Part shown: positions 1-8,259 of the stretch, piece after piece
Numbering within the stretch: position 1 is the first letter of the stretch
Layout of the letters: the number at the start of each line of letters is the position of its first letter
Assembly: GCA_902512765.1 (NCBI GenBank)
Contig: CABXKF010000005.1
Span: 1-45,572, forward strand
Length of the DNA stretch: 45,572 bases
Direction of reading: 5' to 3'
From: an uncultured Pelagibacteraceae bacterium
Lineage (GTDB): Bacteria > Pseudomonadota > Alphaproteobacteria > Pelagibacterales > Pelagibacteraceae
Notes under the pieces: generated by a model
The model's database searches: none
What the model saw: the letters and a program-made list of their open reading frames with translations, nothing else
What the model was told of the DNA's origin: nothing
Position numbers and translations under genes: made by a program

Positions 1-2
1 CA

Positions 3-164
3 GGACATGCCTTTGGTATTGATTTAGATAAATGTTTTAATGAGGTTCAAAACTCTAATATGAGTAAACTAGGTGAAAATGGTGAGCCTATTTATAATGA
101 GTCTGGGAAAGTAATGAAGGGCCCAAATTATTTTAAACCTGATTTGTCTAAATTTGTATCTTAG
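3..164 (+). CDS. MazG-like nucleotide pyrophosphohydrolase, C-terminal fragment
   Basis: An open frame enters from the left edge and stops at TAG 162-164, giving 53 residues that begin GHAFGIDLD and contain SNMSKLGENGEPIY followed by GKVMKGPNYFKPDL. That tail (SNMSKL, then a G-rich turn, then KGPN-aromatic) is what I know from the C-terminus of MazG/phosphoribosyl-ATP-pyrophosphohydrolase-like all-alpha NTP pyrophosphatases of proteobacteria. The catalytic ExxE helices would lie outside the window, so function rests on the tail alone. Its last four bases overlap the stop of the convergent nadC. The reading frame is clear; the family call is by recall of the motif. Confidence 0.6.
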   Translation, partial: GHAFGIDLDKCFNEVQNSNMSKLGENGEPIYNESGKVMKGPNYFKPDLSKFVS

Positions 165-994
165 ATTTCTAATTTTAAATCTATAGCAGCAGAACTATGA
201 GTTATGCTTCCAACAGAAATTCTATTCACTCCTGTTTTAGCAATGCTTTTGACTGTTTTTAGATTGATATTGCCTGAGGCTTCAGTTTCGTAATATTTTT
301 TAGCGATTTTAACACCTGTTCTTAAATTTTTAACATTCATATTGTCAAACAGGACAGTATTGAATTTAAGACCCATAATAGTTTTTAATTGTTTTAAATT
401 ATCAACTTCGACAGTAATTTTCCTTCCTTTTTTGTTGTTAATAGCTAACGAAACTAAATCTTTAATATTTGATGATGCAATATGATTGTCTTTAATTAAA
501 AATTCATCACTAAGATTAAATCTGTGGTTGGTACCACCTCCTAATTTTACAGCATATTTTTGAATAACTCTAATGTTTGGAATTGTTTTACGTGTACAAC
601 AAATTTTACATTTTTTACCAGCGAGTTTTACAAATTGATTTGTTTTTGTAGCAATACCAGAAATATGCGATAAAAAATTTAAAGCAACTCTTTCAGCAAT
701 TAAAATATTTCTAGCATTCCCTTCAATAGTTGCAATCAAAGAACCTTTCTTAACAAAAGACCCATCTTTTTTTTTAATGTTAAATTTAATCTTGTTATCA
801 ACTAAATCAAAAGCTTGTTTTGCAAACAGCAAACCACCAATAACTGCATTTTGATTTGAAAGAAGTTTAACTTTAATAACTTTATTATTTTTTACTAAAC
901 TTGATGTGATGTCTCCAGAAGGGTAGAGATCTTCATTTAAAGCTCTCTTAACTGTATTACGAATAAAATCTTTGCTAAGTTTTATTTTTGACAC
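161..994 (-). CDS. nadC: Quinolinate phosphoribosyltransferase (nicotinate-nucleotide pyrophosphorylase, decarboxylating)
   Basis: Converts quinolinate and PRPP to nicotinate mononucleotide, CO2 and pyrophosphate in de novo NAD synthesis in the cytoplasm. The 277-residue product has the usual family length. It carries the signature RKTIPNIR followed by the K-AV--GGG-NHR stretch and LSDEFLIKDNHI, which line the quinolinate/PRPP site. Translation starts at GTG (992-994), four bases after the stop of nadA, so the two pathway enzymes form a nadA-nadC operon on the minus strand. No nadB (aspartate oxidase) lies beside them. The gene converges on the MazG-like gene and overlaps it by four bases. 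Confidence 0.95.
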   Translation of the reverse strand: MSKIKLSKDFIRNTVKRALNEDLYPSGDITSSLVKNNKVIKVKLLSNQNAVIGGLLFAKQAFDLVDNKIKFNIKKKDGSFVKKGSLIATIEGNARNILIAERVALNFLSHISGIATKTNQFVKLAGKKCKICCTRKTIPNIRVIQKYAVKLGGGTNHRFNLSDEFLIKDNHIASSNIKDLVSLAINNKKGRKITVEVDNLKQLKTIMGLKFNTVLFDNMNVKNLRTGVKIAKKYYETEASGNINLKTVKSIAKTGVNRISVGSITHSSAAIDLKLEI

Positions 995-998
995 TTAA

Positions 999-1988
999 TT
1001 ATCTGCCGATAGCTGCCATTTTTTCAACTGATATTCTAGCTTTATCAATTGTATCTTTGTCCATAATTATTTCGCCTGTTTCATTTTCTAAGCAATCTAA
1101 TATTTTAGGAAGTGTAATTTTTTTCATGTAAGGACACATGTTGCATGGCTTTATAAAATCTACATTTGGATTTTCTACCTGAATATTATCACTCATAGAA
1201 CATTCCGTAACCATCATTACTTTTTTAGGTTGTTTATCCTGAACATATTTAATCATACCAGAAGTTGACCCTGCAAAATCACTAGCATTAATAACTTCAG
1301 GCGGACATTCAGGATGGGCTATAATTTTAATTCCTGGGTTTTTTTCTCTAATATCGTGTATTTCTTTTTCATTGAACTGATCATGGACAATGCAAATACC
1401 TTTCCATGAAATGATTTCAACATCTGTCTGTGAAGCAACATATTTTGCAAGATAATCATCTGGTAAAAATATTACTTTCTTTACCCCTAATGATTTTACA
1501 ATTTTAACTGCATTCGCTGAAGTACAGCAAACATCTGTTTCCGCTTTTACTTCTGCAGATGTATTAACGTAAGAAACCACTGGAACTCCTGGATATTTTT
1601 CTTTCAATAATCTTACATCTTTACCGGTAATTGATGATGATAATGAACAGCCAGCATCCATGTCTGGTAATATAACTTTTTTTTCAGGACTCATTAGCTT
1701 TGCTGTTTCAGCCATGAAATGAACTCCTGCCATTAAAATTATATCTGCAGAAGTTTTTGATGCTTCAATTGCTAGAGCAAGTGAGTCTGCAGCAAAGTCA
1801 GCTACACCATGATAGATTTCTGGTGTTTGATAGTTGTGTGCAAGAATTACTGCATTCTTTTCTTTTTTAAGTTTGTTAATTTTGTGGATATATGGAGCAT
1901 GCACTGACCATTCGATTTCAGGCATAACCTTTGAAATCTTTTGGTAAATTGGATCAGTTGCCTTTTGCACTTCTTGAGTAAATTCCAT
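999..1988 (-). CDS. nadA: Quinolinate synthase A (4Fe-4S)
   Basis: Condenses iminoaspartate with dihydroxyacetone phosphate to quinolinate, using a [4Fe-4S] cluster with an open iron site. The protein shows AHNYQTPEIYHG, the MAETAKLMSPEKKVILPD stretch, DAGCSLS, the HPECPPEV motif and a C-terminal CNMCPYM; cysteines in DAGC, in the VCCTSAN region and in CNMC are the expected cluster candidates. I placed the start at ATG 1986-1988 (product begins MEFTQEV, 329 residues). The frame can be extended five codons to a TTG at 2001-2003, but neither start has a clear Shine-Dalgarno sequence, so this is a preference. It sits four bases upstream of nadC and faces away from the tRNA-Leu gene. Confidence 0.94.
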   Translation of the reverse strand: MEFTQEVQKATDPIYQKISKVMPEIEWSVHAPYIHKINKLKKEKNAVILAHNYQTPEIYHGVADFAADSLALAIEASKTSADIILMAGVHFMAETAKLMSPEKKVILPDMDAGCSLSSSITGKDVRLLKEKYPGVPVVSYVNTSAEVKAETDVCCTSANAVKIVKSLGVKKVIFLPDDYLAKYVASQTDVEIISWKGICIVHDQFNEKEIHDIREKNPGIKIIAHPECPPEVINASDFAGSTSGMIKYVQDKQPKKVMMVTECSMSDNIQVENPNVDFIKPCNMCPYMKKITLPKILDCLENETGEIIMDKDTIDKARISVEKMAAIGR

Positions 1989-2043
1989 GATGTTTTTTAC
2001 CAATTTGAAAGTTGCTTGTCATTCATTTATTATGAGACATATT

Positions 2044-2129
2044 GCGGTCGTGCTGAAATTGGTAGACAGGCACGGTTGAGGGCCGTGTGGACCTAGTCCA
2101 TGAGAGTTCGAGTCTCTCCGACCGCACCA
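2044..2129 (+). tRNA. tRNA-Leu (anticodon GAG)
   Basis: A 7-bp acceptor stem pairs GCGGTCG (2044-2050) with CGACCGC (2119-2125), followed by an encoded A-CCA end (2126-2129). The anticodon stem CACGG/CCGTG encloses the loop TTGAGGG with anticodon GAG at 2078-2080. A T-arm with GTTCGAGTC and a long variable arm (class II tRNA) are visible, as required for Leu. The D-loop contains TTGGTAGAC. The gene reads away from nadA and lies 62 bases before the next plus-strand gene. Confidence 0.97.
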
Positions 2130-2191
2130 AATTGTAAATCTGATCAAATTTTTTGATAAAAATTTAGAAATGGCATAAGTTTCATTAGAAC

Positions 2192-3580
2192 ATGAGGAAT
2201 ATTTTTATTACAATATCTTTAATTTTTTTCATTTTTGGCAATTCCCAAGCAAATGAAAAACATTTTTTACCAAACGGTTTTTACAAATTTTTATGGACGT
2301 ACAAAGACAAAGATAAATCTGAATATCTAATTGCTGACACAGTTAAATTTAATGAAGGTAAATTGGAACATTTATACATACCTTGCCATAAAGGAATTAA
2401 GGGAAATTATAGAAAAAATTTTAAATATAAATTATCAAAAAATGGAAAAAAATTTTCGGTCTCTGGCACAGTAAAACTTTGGGAAGATTTAAAAAATGCA
2501 AAGATAAATATTAAATTTGATAAAGATAAAATTGAAAATTTTGATATTACAAAAAGATCAGTAAAATCCTCTTCTCCGTATGGGGACTATGAAAAAGAAG
2601 AGGTTCAGCTTAAAATAATAAAAGTGGATAAATTCAAAGATAGTAAATTTATTTGTAGTAGTGAAATTGTAAAATTTAATAGTTTTTCACCCAAAACTGC
2701 TAAAGAAATGCTTGGGGGTTTAAAGAAATTAAAAAAACAAAAAATTTATGGTGATTTATATATTCCACAAACAAATAAAAAAAAAATTCCTTTGATTATT
2801 ACCTTGCATCCATCCATGGGTTTTGTACCCAGTCATCATTTTGAATACTTTAATAATCTAGGTATAGCTATTCTTGATATTCAAACATTCAAATCCAGAG
2901 GAATTGAAAACCAATGGCACTATGAGGTATCTGAAGAAGCTGCGACTATAGATGCGTATGCTGCGCTTGATAATATAGCCAAAGACCGAAGAATTGATAA
3001 AAATAAGATAGCAGTAATGGGATTTAGCTATGGTGCAATGGCAGTAATAAATACTCATCAAAATTTTTTTATAGATATTATTAAACCAAAAAATAGGTTT
3101 ATGGCGCACATCGCTTATTACCCATTATGTTATTTACACAAAAACATTAAGACAACCAAAGCACCTCTTTATATTTTAGTTGGTGAAAAAGATAGATTAA
3201 CACCTTATGAGTTTTGTGAGGACTATGTTAAAAAAATTAAAGAAAATAATGGAAATGCAGTGCTCAAGGTTTTTCCAGAAGCCACTCATCGATTTGATTG
3301 GAAAGAATTAAAAAGCCCAATAACAATGAAATCTTTTAGTGAGATGAAAAAAGAATTTGTTTTAAGTAAGCTAGACTCATCATATCCAAGGTATGATATA
3401 GGGGAGGGTGTTTTTGATACAACTGAACCTAATGGATGGTCATATTTTTCTTTAAAAGATGAAAATTATAGAAAAAATTATTACGCAGAATGTTGTGATA
3501 TTAAAAGCACTATAAAATATAACGATAAGGCAGCTACCGAGTCTCTTAATATTATAAAAAATATTTTTGGAGTGAAATAA
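2192..3580 (+). CDS. Secreted two-part alpha/beta hydrolase (dienelactone hydrolase-like)
   Basis: The 462-residue protein begins with a signal peptide (MRNIFITISLIFFIFGNSQA). Residues of roughly 25-180 form a lysine-rich beta-type region I do not recognise. From about residue 185 an alpha/beta-hydrolase fold follows: KIPLIITLHPSMGF (oxyanion region), the nucleophile elbow MGFSYGAMA (G-x-S-x-G), LVGEKDRLTPYEF with the likely acid Asp, and FPEATHRFDW with the likely catalytic His. The DLH/acyl-esterase family fits best; the substrate is unknown, but an exported carbohydrate esterase is possible. It stands alone between tRNA-Leu and the convergent ygfZ, whose stop lies four bases away. Confidence 0.75.
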   Translation: MRNIFITISLIFFIFGNSQANEKHFLPNGFYKFLWTYKDKDKSEYLIADTVKFNEGKLEHLYIPCHKGIKGNYRKNFKYKLSKNGKKFSVSGTVKLWEDLKNAKINIKFDKDKIENFDITKRSVKSSSPYGDYEKEEVQLKIIKVDKFKDSKFICSSEIVKFNSFSPKTAKEMLGGLKKLKKQKIYGDLYIPQTNKKKIPLIITLHPSMGFVPSHHFEYFNNLGIAILDIQTFKSRGIENQWHYEVSEEAATIDAYAALDNIAKDRRIDKNKIAVMGFSYGAMAVINTHQNFFIDIIKPKNRFMAHIAYYPLCYLHKNIKTTKAPLYILVGEKDRLTPYEFCEDYVKKIKENNGNAVLKVFPEATHRFDWKELKSPITMKSFSEMKKEFVLSKLDSSYPRYDIGEGVFDTTEPNGWSYFSLKDENYRKNYYAECCDIKSTIKYNDKAATESLNIIKNIFGVK

Positions 3581-3584
3581 TTAG

Positions 3585-4475
3585 TTAAGATTTTATCCAA
3601 TTTGGTTTTTCAATCTTAATTATAGCGTTTTTTGTATTAAAATTAGCTTTTTCATTAAAATTTTCATTTAAGTATTTAATTAAAGCAAATGGATATTGTT
3701 TATCTATTAATACTTTGCCAATTTCATTATCATTATAAAAAATAGTTTCATCTTCATTTAATTCACCTTCAACAACATTTATTGGCAATAATCTTTTTGA
3801 AAGCTTATTTTTTAATTTAATTCTAGCTGTATTTTCTTGCCCAACATAGCAACCTTTTTTAAAATCAATTCCATTTAATTCTTCATAATTACATTCAATT
3901 CCAAATAATTTATTTTGTAATTTGTTTAAATCCTTTGGAACTATTCCAAGTTTATGACTAAATGAGTGATATTCATTTATATTTGCATCATGCAAGTCTA
4001 ATTTCTTTAGAGATAAATAAAGTTTTTCTAAATTAATAATTAATCTTGCTCCTAATTGTTCATTTCTTGGATCTAAAAAAATAGGATCTTCTCTATATTT
4101 TAAAGTAAACCCAGCAATATCTTTTGCTTCTTCAAAAGTTAGGAATTTTTCATGAGAAAAAGCAGCAACCACAAATTCATTACTAAGATTTAGAATTTCA
4201 ACTTTTGATCTTAGTTTATAAATACTTAATTGCTTATATAATCCATCTACTTGAGATTTTTCACAATCAATTATGTAACCAGACTTGTGTCTAATTATTA
4301 TAAACTCATATAAGAATTTACCTTGAGGAGACAACAAAGAAGAAAAGCAGCTATTATTTTGATTTACTTTATTAATGTCATTACTAATTAGATTTTGAAG
4401 AAACTCTTTTGTATCCTCGCCGTTTAAGTACAGAATGGCTCTGTCATCCAAAATATATACGTTTTTAATATTCAT
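3585..4475 (-). CDS. ygfZ: YgfZ/GcvT-type folate-binding Fe-S cluster repair / tRNA-modification protein
   Basis: Members of this family (YgfZ, IBA57) bind tetrahydrofolate and support assembly or repair of certain [4Fe-4S] enzymes such as the tRNA methylthiotransferase MiaB. The 296-residue protein contains the family signature KGCYVGQENTAR with the invariant cysteine, and begins with a GcvT-like region (LNGEDTKEFLQNLISND). The length matches bacterial YgfZ. It is convergent with the secreted hydrolase upstream and divergent from dihydroorotase, with only 43 bases between the two start codons, so their promoters share a very short AT-rich gap. Confidence 0.88.
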   Translation of the reverse strand: MNIKNVYILDDRAILYLNGEDTKEFLQNLISNDINKVNQNNSCFSSLLSPQGKFLYEFIIIRHKSGYIIDCEKSQVDGLYKQLSIYKLRSKVEILNLSNEFVVAAFSHEKFLTFEEAKDIAGFTLKYREDPIFLDPRNEQLGARLIINLEKLYLSLKKLDLHDANINEYHSFSHKLGIVPKDLNKLQNKLFGIECNYEELNGIDFKKGCYVGQENTARIKLKNKLSKRLLPINVVEGELNEDETIFYNDNEIGKVLIDKQYPFALIKYLNENFNEKANFNTKNAIIKIEKPNWIKS

Positions 4476-4518
4476 ATTTGATTGATTGATGATTTTAATA
4501 TAATTACTTTTTTCATAA

Positions 4519-5826
4519 ATGTTAGATCTAATAATTAAAAACGGAAAATGTTATATTGATGGTGAATTGAAAGATGTAGATGTTGCTGTTAAAGATGGTA
4601 AAATTCATAAAATTGGTCAAATTTCAGATGACGCCAAGGAAACAGTTAATGCTCAAGGCCAAACTGTTTTACCAGGGTGTATAGATACTCAAACGCATTT
4701 TAGAGAACCAGGATCAACGGATACAGAAGATTTGCATTCTGGAAGTAGAGCTGCAATTGCTGGAGGAATTACCAGTGTATTTGAAATGCCTAACACTAAT
4801 CCACCAACTTCTAATAAGAAAGAATTTCAAAGAAAATTGGACCTCGCAAAAAATAGAATGTATTGCAATTATGCATTTTATTTTGGCGCAACTGCTGACA
4901 ATGCAAATGATTTAGCAAGTTTAAAAGATTTAGAAGGTTGTTGTGGAATTAAACTTTTTGCAGGGTCTTCAACTGGAAACCTTTTGGTTGCAGAGGAAGA
5001 TGATATTGATAAGGTTTTTCAAAATAGTTCAAAAGTTGTTGCGGTTCACTCTGAAGATGAAGCAATTTTAAATGTTAATAAAAAATTAATCAAAGATGGT
5101 GATGTTCATTCCCATCCTGTTTGGAGAAGTGCAGAATGTGCAATATCCTCAACAAGACGAATTGTTAGAATTGCAGAAAGACATAAGAAAAAAGCACATA
5201 TTCTTCATATAACAACAAAAGAAGAGATTGATTTTTTATCTCAACATAAAGGGAACATTACTTTTGAGATAACTCCACAGCATTTAACAATTTATGCGCC
5301 GGATTGTTATGACAAACTTGGAACTTATGCTCAAATGAATCCTCCCCTAAGAGATAAATCTCATTATGATAGATTGTGGTATGGAGTTAGAAATAATTTT
5401 AATGACACAATAGGCTCAGATCATGCACCTCATTTAAAAGTGAATAAAGATAAAAATTATCCTAACTCACCATCTGGTATGCCTGGAGTTCAAACCTTAA
5501 TGCCAGTTATGCTTAATCATGTTAACGATGGAAAGCTTTCTCTTAATCAACTAATGAATTTAGTATGTGAAAACCCAGTTAAGATTTTTGGAATTCAAAA
5601 CAAAGGTTTTATTAAAGAAGGTTATGATGCTGATTTTACAATTGTTGATATGAATAAAACAATTGAAATTAAAGATGAAAATATTGAGAGCAAATGTGGT
5701 TGGACTCCATTTAATGGATATAAATTTAAAGGAACTCCAACTTCAACTATCATTGCTGGAAAAATTAAGATGCAAGATGGTAAGATACTAGGTGACCCTG
5801 ATGGAACACCTTTGAAATTTAGCTAA
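4519..5826 (+). CDS. pyrC: Dihydroorotase, class I (multidomain amidohydrolase type)
   Basis: Catalyses the reversible cyclisation of carbamoyl-aspartate to dihydroorotate in pyrimidine synthesis. The 435-residue TIM-barrel amidohydrolase shows the metal-binding HFREPG near residue 60, a candidate carboxylated lysine in GIKLFAGSS, metal histidines in VAVHSED and ILHITT, and the catalytic aspartate in SDHAPH. EMPNTNPPT is also typical of dihydroorotases. The length and motifs fit class I rather than the shorter class II E. coli PyrC. No Shine-Dalgarno sequence precedes the ATG. The 3' end overlaps the convergent SMR transporter gene by eight bases. A hydantoinase-like activity is less likely given HFREPG and SDHAPH. 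Confidence 0.88.
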   Translation: MLDLIIKNGKCYIDGELKDVDVAVKDGKIHKIGQISDDAKETVNAQGQTVLPGCIDTQTHFREPGSTDTEDLHSGSRAAIAGGITSVFEMPNTNPPTSNKKEFQRKLDLAKNRMYCNYAFYFGATADNANDLASLKDLEGCCGIKLFAGSSTGNLLVAEEDDIDKVFQNSSKVVAVHSEDEAILNVNKKLIKDGDVHSHPVWRSAECAISSTRRIVRIAERHKKKAHILHITTKEEIDFLSQHKGNITFEITPQHLTIYAPDCYDKLGTYAQMNPPLRDKSHYDRLWYGVRNNFNDTIGSDHAPHLKVNKDKNYPNSPSGMPGVQTLMPVMLNHVNDGKLSLNQLMNLVCENPVKIFGIQNKGFIKEGYDADFTIVDMNKTIEIKDENIESKCGWTPFNGYKFKGTPTSTIIAGKIKMQDGKILGDPDGTPLKFS

Positions 5827-6151
5827 GCTTTACAGTAAAGCTGTTAACTAGAATAACCCCAATAACAATTAGAAATAATCCAAAAATAGCTTGCCAAGCT
5901 AAAGTTTGTTTAAAAAATATGTACCCAAGTATTGCTATTGTAAACACACCAAGTCCACTCCATGTTGCGTACACAATCGCTATTGGAAGTTTATCCATAA
6001 CAAAAGTCATTAAATAGAATGAAGCAAGATAAAATATTGCTAGACAAACTGTTGGTATAACTTTTGTAAAATTTTGTGATACTGGCAATAACATTGTTCC
6101 AGCTACCTCACAAAATATTGCAATAGATAAAAAAAAATATGTTTTAATCAT
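5819..6151 (-). CDS. Small multidrug resistance (SMR/EmrE family) transporter
   Basis: A 110-residue protein with four hydrophobic segments, the size of EmrE-type proton-coupled exporters that work as antiparallel dimers in the inner membrane. The conserved membrane glutamate is present in the first helix (FCEVAGT, about residue 15), and YATWSGLGV matches the family's aromatic-tryptophan motif in the third helix. The start overlaps the end of the acyl-CoA synthetase gene by eight bases, so the two are probably translated from one message. Substrates cannot be deduced; guanidinium, quaternary amines or polyamines are all known for this family. Confidence 0.88.
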   Translation of the reverse strand: MIKTYFFLSIAIFCEVAGTMLLPVSQNFTKVIPTVCLAIFYLASFYLMTFVMDKLPIAIVYATWSGLGVFTIAILGYIFFKQTLAWQAIFGLFLIVIGVILVNSFTVKLS

Positions 6152-8045
6152 TATTTAGAATTTTGTTATCAATTAGGTCTTGCTTAATCTCGTCAAGGAT
6201 TGCAGGATCATCAATTGTAGGAGGCACTTTATATTCAACACCATCAGCAATTTTTCTAATAGTTCCTCTTAAAATTTTACCAGATCTTGTTTTTGGTAAT
6301 CTTTTAATAACAATTACAACTTTAAATGCTGCAACAGGTCCAATTTTATCTCTAACCATTTGCACACACTCTTTAGAAATCGTTTCATTATCTTTATCTA
6401 CTCCAGATTTTAAAACAACAAGCCCAATAGGAAGTTGTCCTTTTAATTTATCTGCAATTCCAAGTACTGCACATTCAGCAACTGATTGATGTTCAGATAA
6501 AACTTCTTCGATAGCACCAGTTGATAGTCTATGACCTGCAACATTTATAATGTCATCTGTTCTAGACATAATCCAAATATAACCATCGTCATCAATGTGA
6601 CCCGCATCATAAGTTTGGTAATAACCCTCATAATTTGACATATAGTTTTCTTTATATCTTTTATCTGCATTCCATAACGTTGGAAAAGTTCCTGGAGGCA
6701 GTGGAAGTTTAACTACGATATCACCCATTTCATTTGGTTTCGCTAAAGTTTGATCGGGTTTAATGATCTTAACATCATAACCAGGCACTGCTTTACAGGC
6801 TGAACCATATTTGGTTTCCATCATTTCAATTCCAGTACAATTAGAGCTAATCGCCCAACTAGTTTCAGTTTGCCACCAATGATCAATTACAGGAACTTTT
6901 AATAAATTTTCTGCCCATTTAATTGTGTCTGGATCTGCTCTTTCTCCTGCAAGGAATAAGCTCTCAAAATTACTTAAATCATACTTTGAAAAAAACTTAC
7001 CTTCAGGGTCTTCTTTTTTAATAGCTCTAAAGGCAGTTGGAGCTGTAAAAAGAGATTTAACTTTATAGTCAGATATAATTTTCCAAAAAGCTCCAGCATC
7101 AGGAGTACCAACTGGTTTACCTTCAAATAATACTGTGGTGCAACCTTTGAATAATGGAGCATAAACAATATAAGAGTGTCCTACAATCCAACCAATATCA
7201 CTTGCTGACCACCAAATATCATCGGTATTAATATTATAGATATTTTTCATAGTCCATTTTAGAGCAACTATGTGGCCACCTATATCTCTGACTATTCCTT
7301 TGGGGGTACCGGTTGTACCAGAGGTATATAGAATATATGCAAGTTCATTTGAATTCATTTCAACACAATCAGCATTTGATGCATTTGAAACAACTTCATT
7401 CCAACTAACTTCAATTGGACCATTTAATTTTACTTCATGACCTGGTCTTTGAAATAAAATCATTTTATTAATTTTATGATTGGCAAGTTTGACAGCTTCA
7501 TCCACCAAAGGTTTGTATTCAACAGTTCTTCCGGGCTCAAAACCACATGAAGCTGTGACTAATAATTTTGCTTTACTGTCATCTATTCTGCTTGCAAGTT
7601 CGTTTGAAGCAAAGCCACCAAAGACCACTGAGTGTATTGCTCCAATCCTAGCACAAGCTAGCATTGCAATAACTGCTTCAGGAATCATTGGCATGTAAAT
7701 AATTACCCGATCCCCTTTAGTAACTCCTTGTGCAGTTAGTGCTCCTGCAAATTTTGAAACTTTTGATCTTAGTTCTTCGTATGAGAATTGACTTTTGTTT
7801 CCTGTAATTGGACTATCATAGATAAGAGCAGTTTTTTTTCCTCTACCTTGATCAATATGGATGTCTAAAGCATTGTAACAAGTGTTGGTCACACCATCTT
7901 CAAACCATTTATAAAAGGGAGGATTAGATTTATTTAAAATTTTACTAGGTTTTTTAAACCAAAAGATATCATTAGATGCTTCTTGCCAAAATTTTTCAGG
8001 ATTATTTATAGATTGTTCGTAAATTTTTTGAAATTTCTCTGACAT
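6144..8045 (-). CDS. prpE: Propionyl-CoA synthetase (acetyl-CoA synthetase-like, AMP-forming)
   Basis: Activates propionate (or another short-chain acid) with ATP and CoA through an acyl-adenylate. The 633-residue enzyme has the adenylation motif YTSGTTGTPKGIVRD followed by GGHIVALKW, which resembles PrpE more than Acs, the DHWWQTETSW box, and a C-terminal PKTRSGKILRGTIR with the lysine needed for adenylation. Length agrees with PrpE (about 630). It is transcribed away from the proteorhodopsin gene across a 214-base shared upstream region and leads into the SMR gene. Acetate as a further substrate cannot be excluded. Confidence 0.88.
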   Translation of the reverse strand: MSEKFQKIYEQSINNPEKFWQEASNDIFWFKKPSKILNKSNPPFYKWFEDGVTNTCYNALDIHIDQGRGKKTALIYDSPITGNKSQFSYEELRSKVSKFAGALTAQGVTKGDRVIIYMPMIPEAVIAMLACARIGAIHSVVFGGFASNELASRIDDSKAKLLVTASCGFEPGRTVEYKPLVDEAVKLANHKINKMILFQRPGHEVKLNGPIEVSWNEVVSNASNADCVEMNSNELAYILYTSGTTGTPKGIVRDIGGHIVALKWTMKNIYNINTDDIWWSASDIGWIVGHSYIVYAPLFKGCTTVLFEGKPVGTPDAGAFWKIISDYKVKSLFTAPTAFRAIKKEDPEGKFFSKYDLSNFESLFLAGERADPDTIKWAENLLKVPVIDHWWQTETSWAISSNCTGIEMMETKYGSACKAVPGYDVKIIKPDQTLAKPNEMGDIVVKLPLPPGTFPTLWNADKRYKENYMSNYEGYYQTYDAGHIDDDGYIWIMSRTDDIINVAGHRLSTGAIEEVLSEHQSVAECAVLGIADKLKGQLPIGLVVLKSGVDKDNETISKECVQMVRDKIGPVAAFKVVIVIKRLPKTRSGKILRGTIRKIADGVEYKVPPTIDDPAILDEIKQDLIDNKILNND

Positions 8046-8189
8046 AATTTTTGATTCGAATTCTTATTTATTGTTGGTTTTTAAATCACAAATTGTATTT
8101 AATTTTAAAAAATAAGTAAAATCAATGTAAATTAACATTAATTAACTCTTCATAAATCTAAATTTATTTGCTATTTAACCAAAATCTTT

Positions 8190-8225
8190 GTTCGAGGAAA
8201 CTCGAACTTAGTTTATATAAACTAA
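8190..8225 (+). promoter_or_regulatory. Hairpin plus perfect palindrome in the proteorhodopsin leader
   Basis: Two abutting symmetric elements lie 35 bases before the proteorhodopsin start. GTTCGAG (8190-8196) and CTCGAAC (8201-8207) form a perfect 7-bp stem closed by a GAAA tetraloop. Directly next to it is the 18-bp perfect palindrome TTAGTTTATATAAACTAA (8208-8225). A strong Shine-Dalgarno AGAGGGAG (8245-8252) follows at normal spacing. Two readings are possible: a structured mRNA leader with a GNRA loop, or a DNA operator in which TATATAA also serves as a -10 element. The symmetry is seen directly; function is inferred. The wider gap 8046-8259 also has to hold the promoter of the divergent prpE. 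Confidence 0.6.
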
Positions 8226-8259
8226 ATAAATAAAAACTAACTAAAGAGGGAGTTTTTTT

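Noticed and set aside
2143..2157. ATCAAA-TTT-TTTGAT hairpin as a terminator for tRNA-Leu
   Set aside because: Six A/T-rich pairs with a three-base loop are too weak to call, although some tRNA termination must occur near here.
2044..2192. tRNA-Leu as an integration site for an island carrying the secreted hydrolase
   Set aside because: No integrase, no direct repeat of the tRNA 3' end and no boundary of gene density or composition was visible.
6163..8000. Plus-strand and alternative-frame open frames within prpE (6163-6489, 6974-7168, 7480-7698)
   Set aside because: They are shadows of a well-conserved adenylate-forming enzyme and have no ribosome binding sites or domain motifs.
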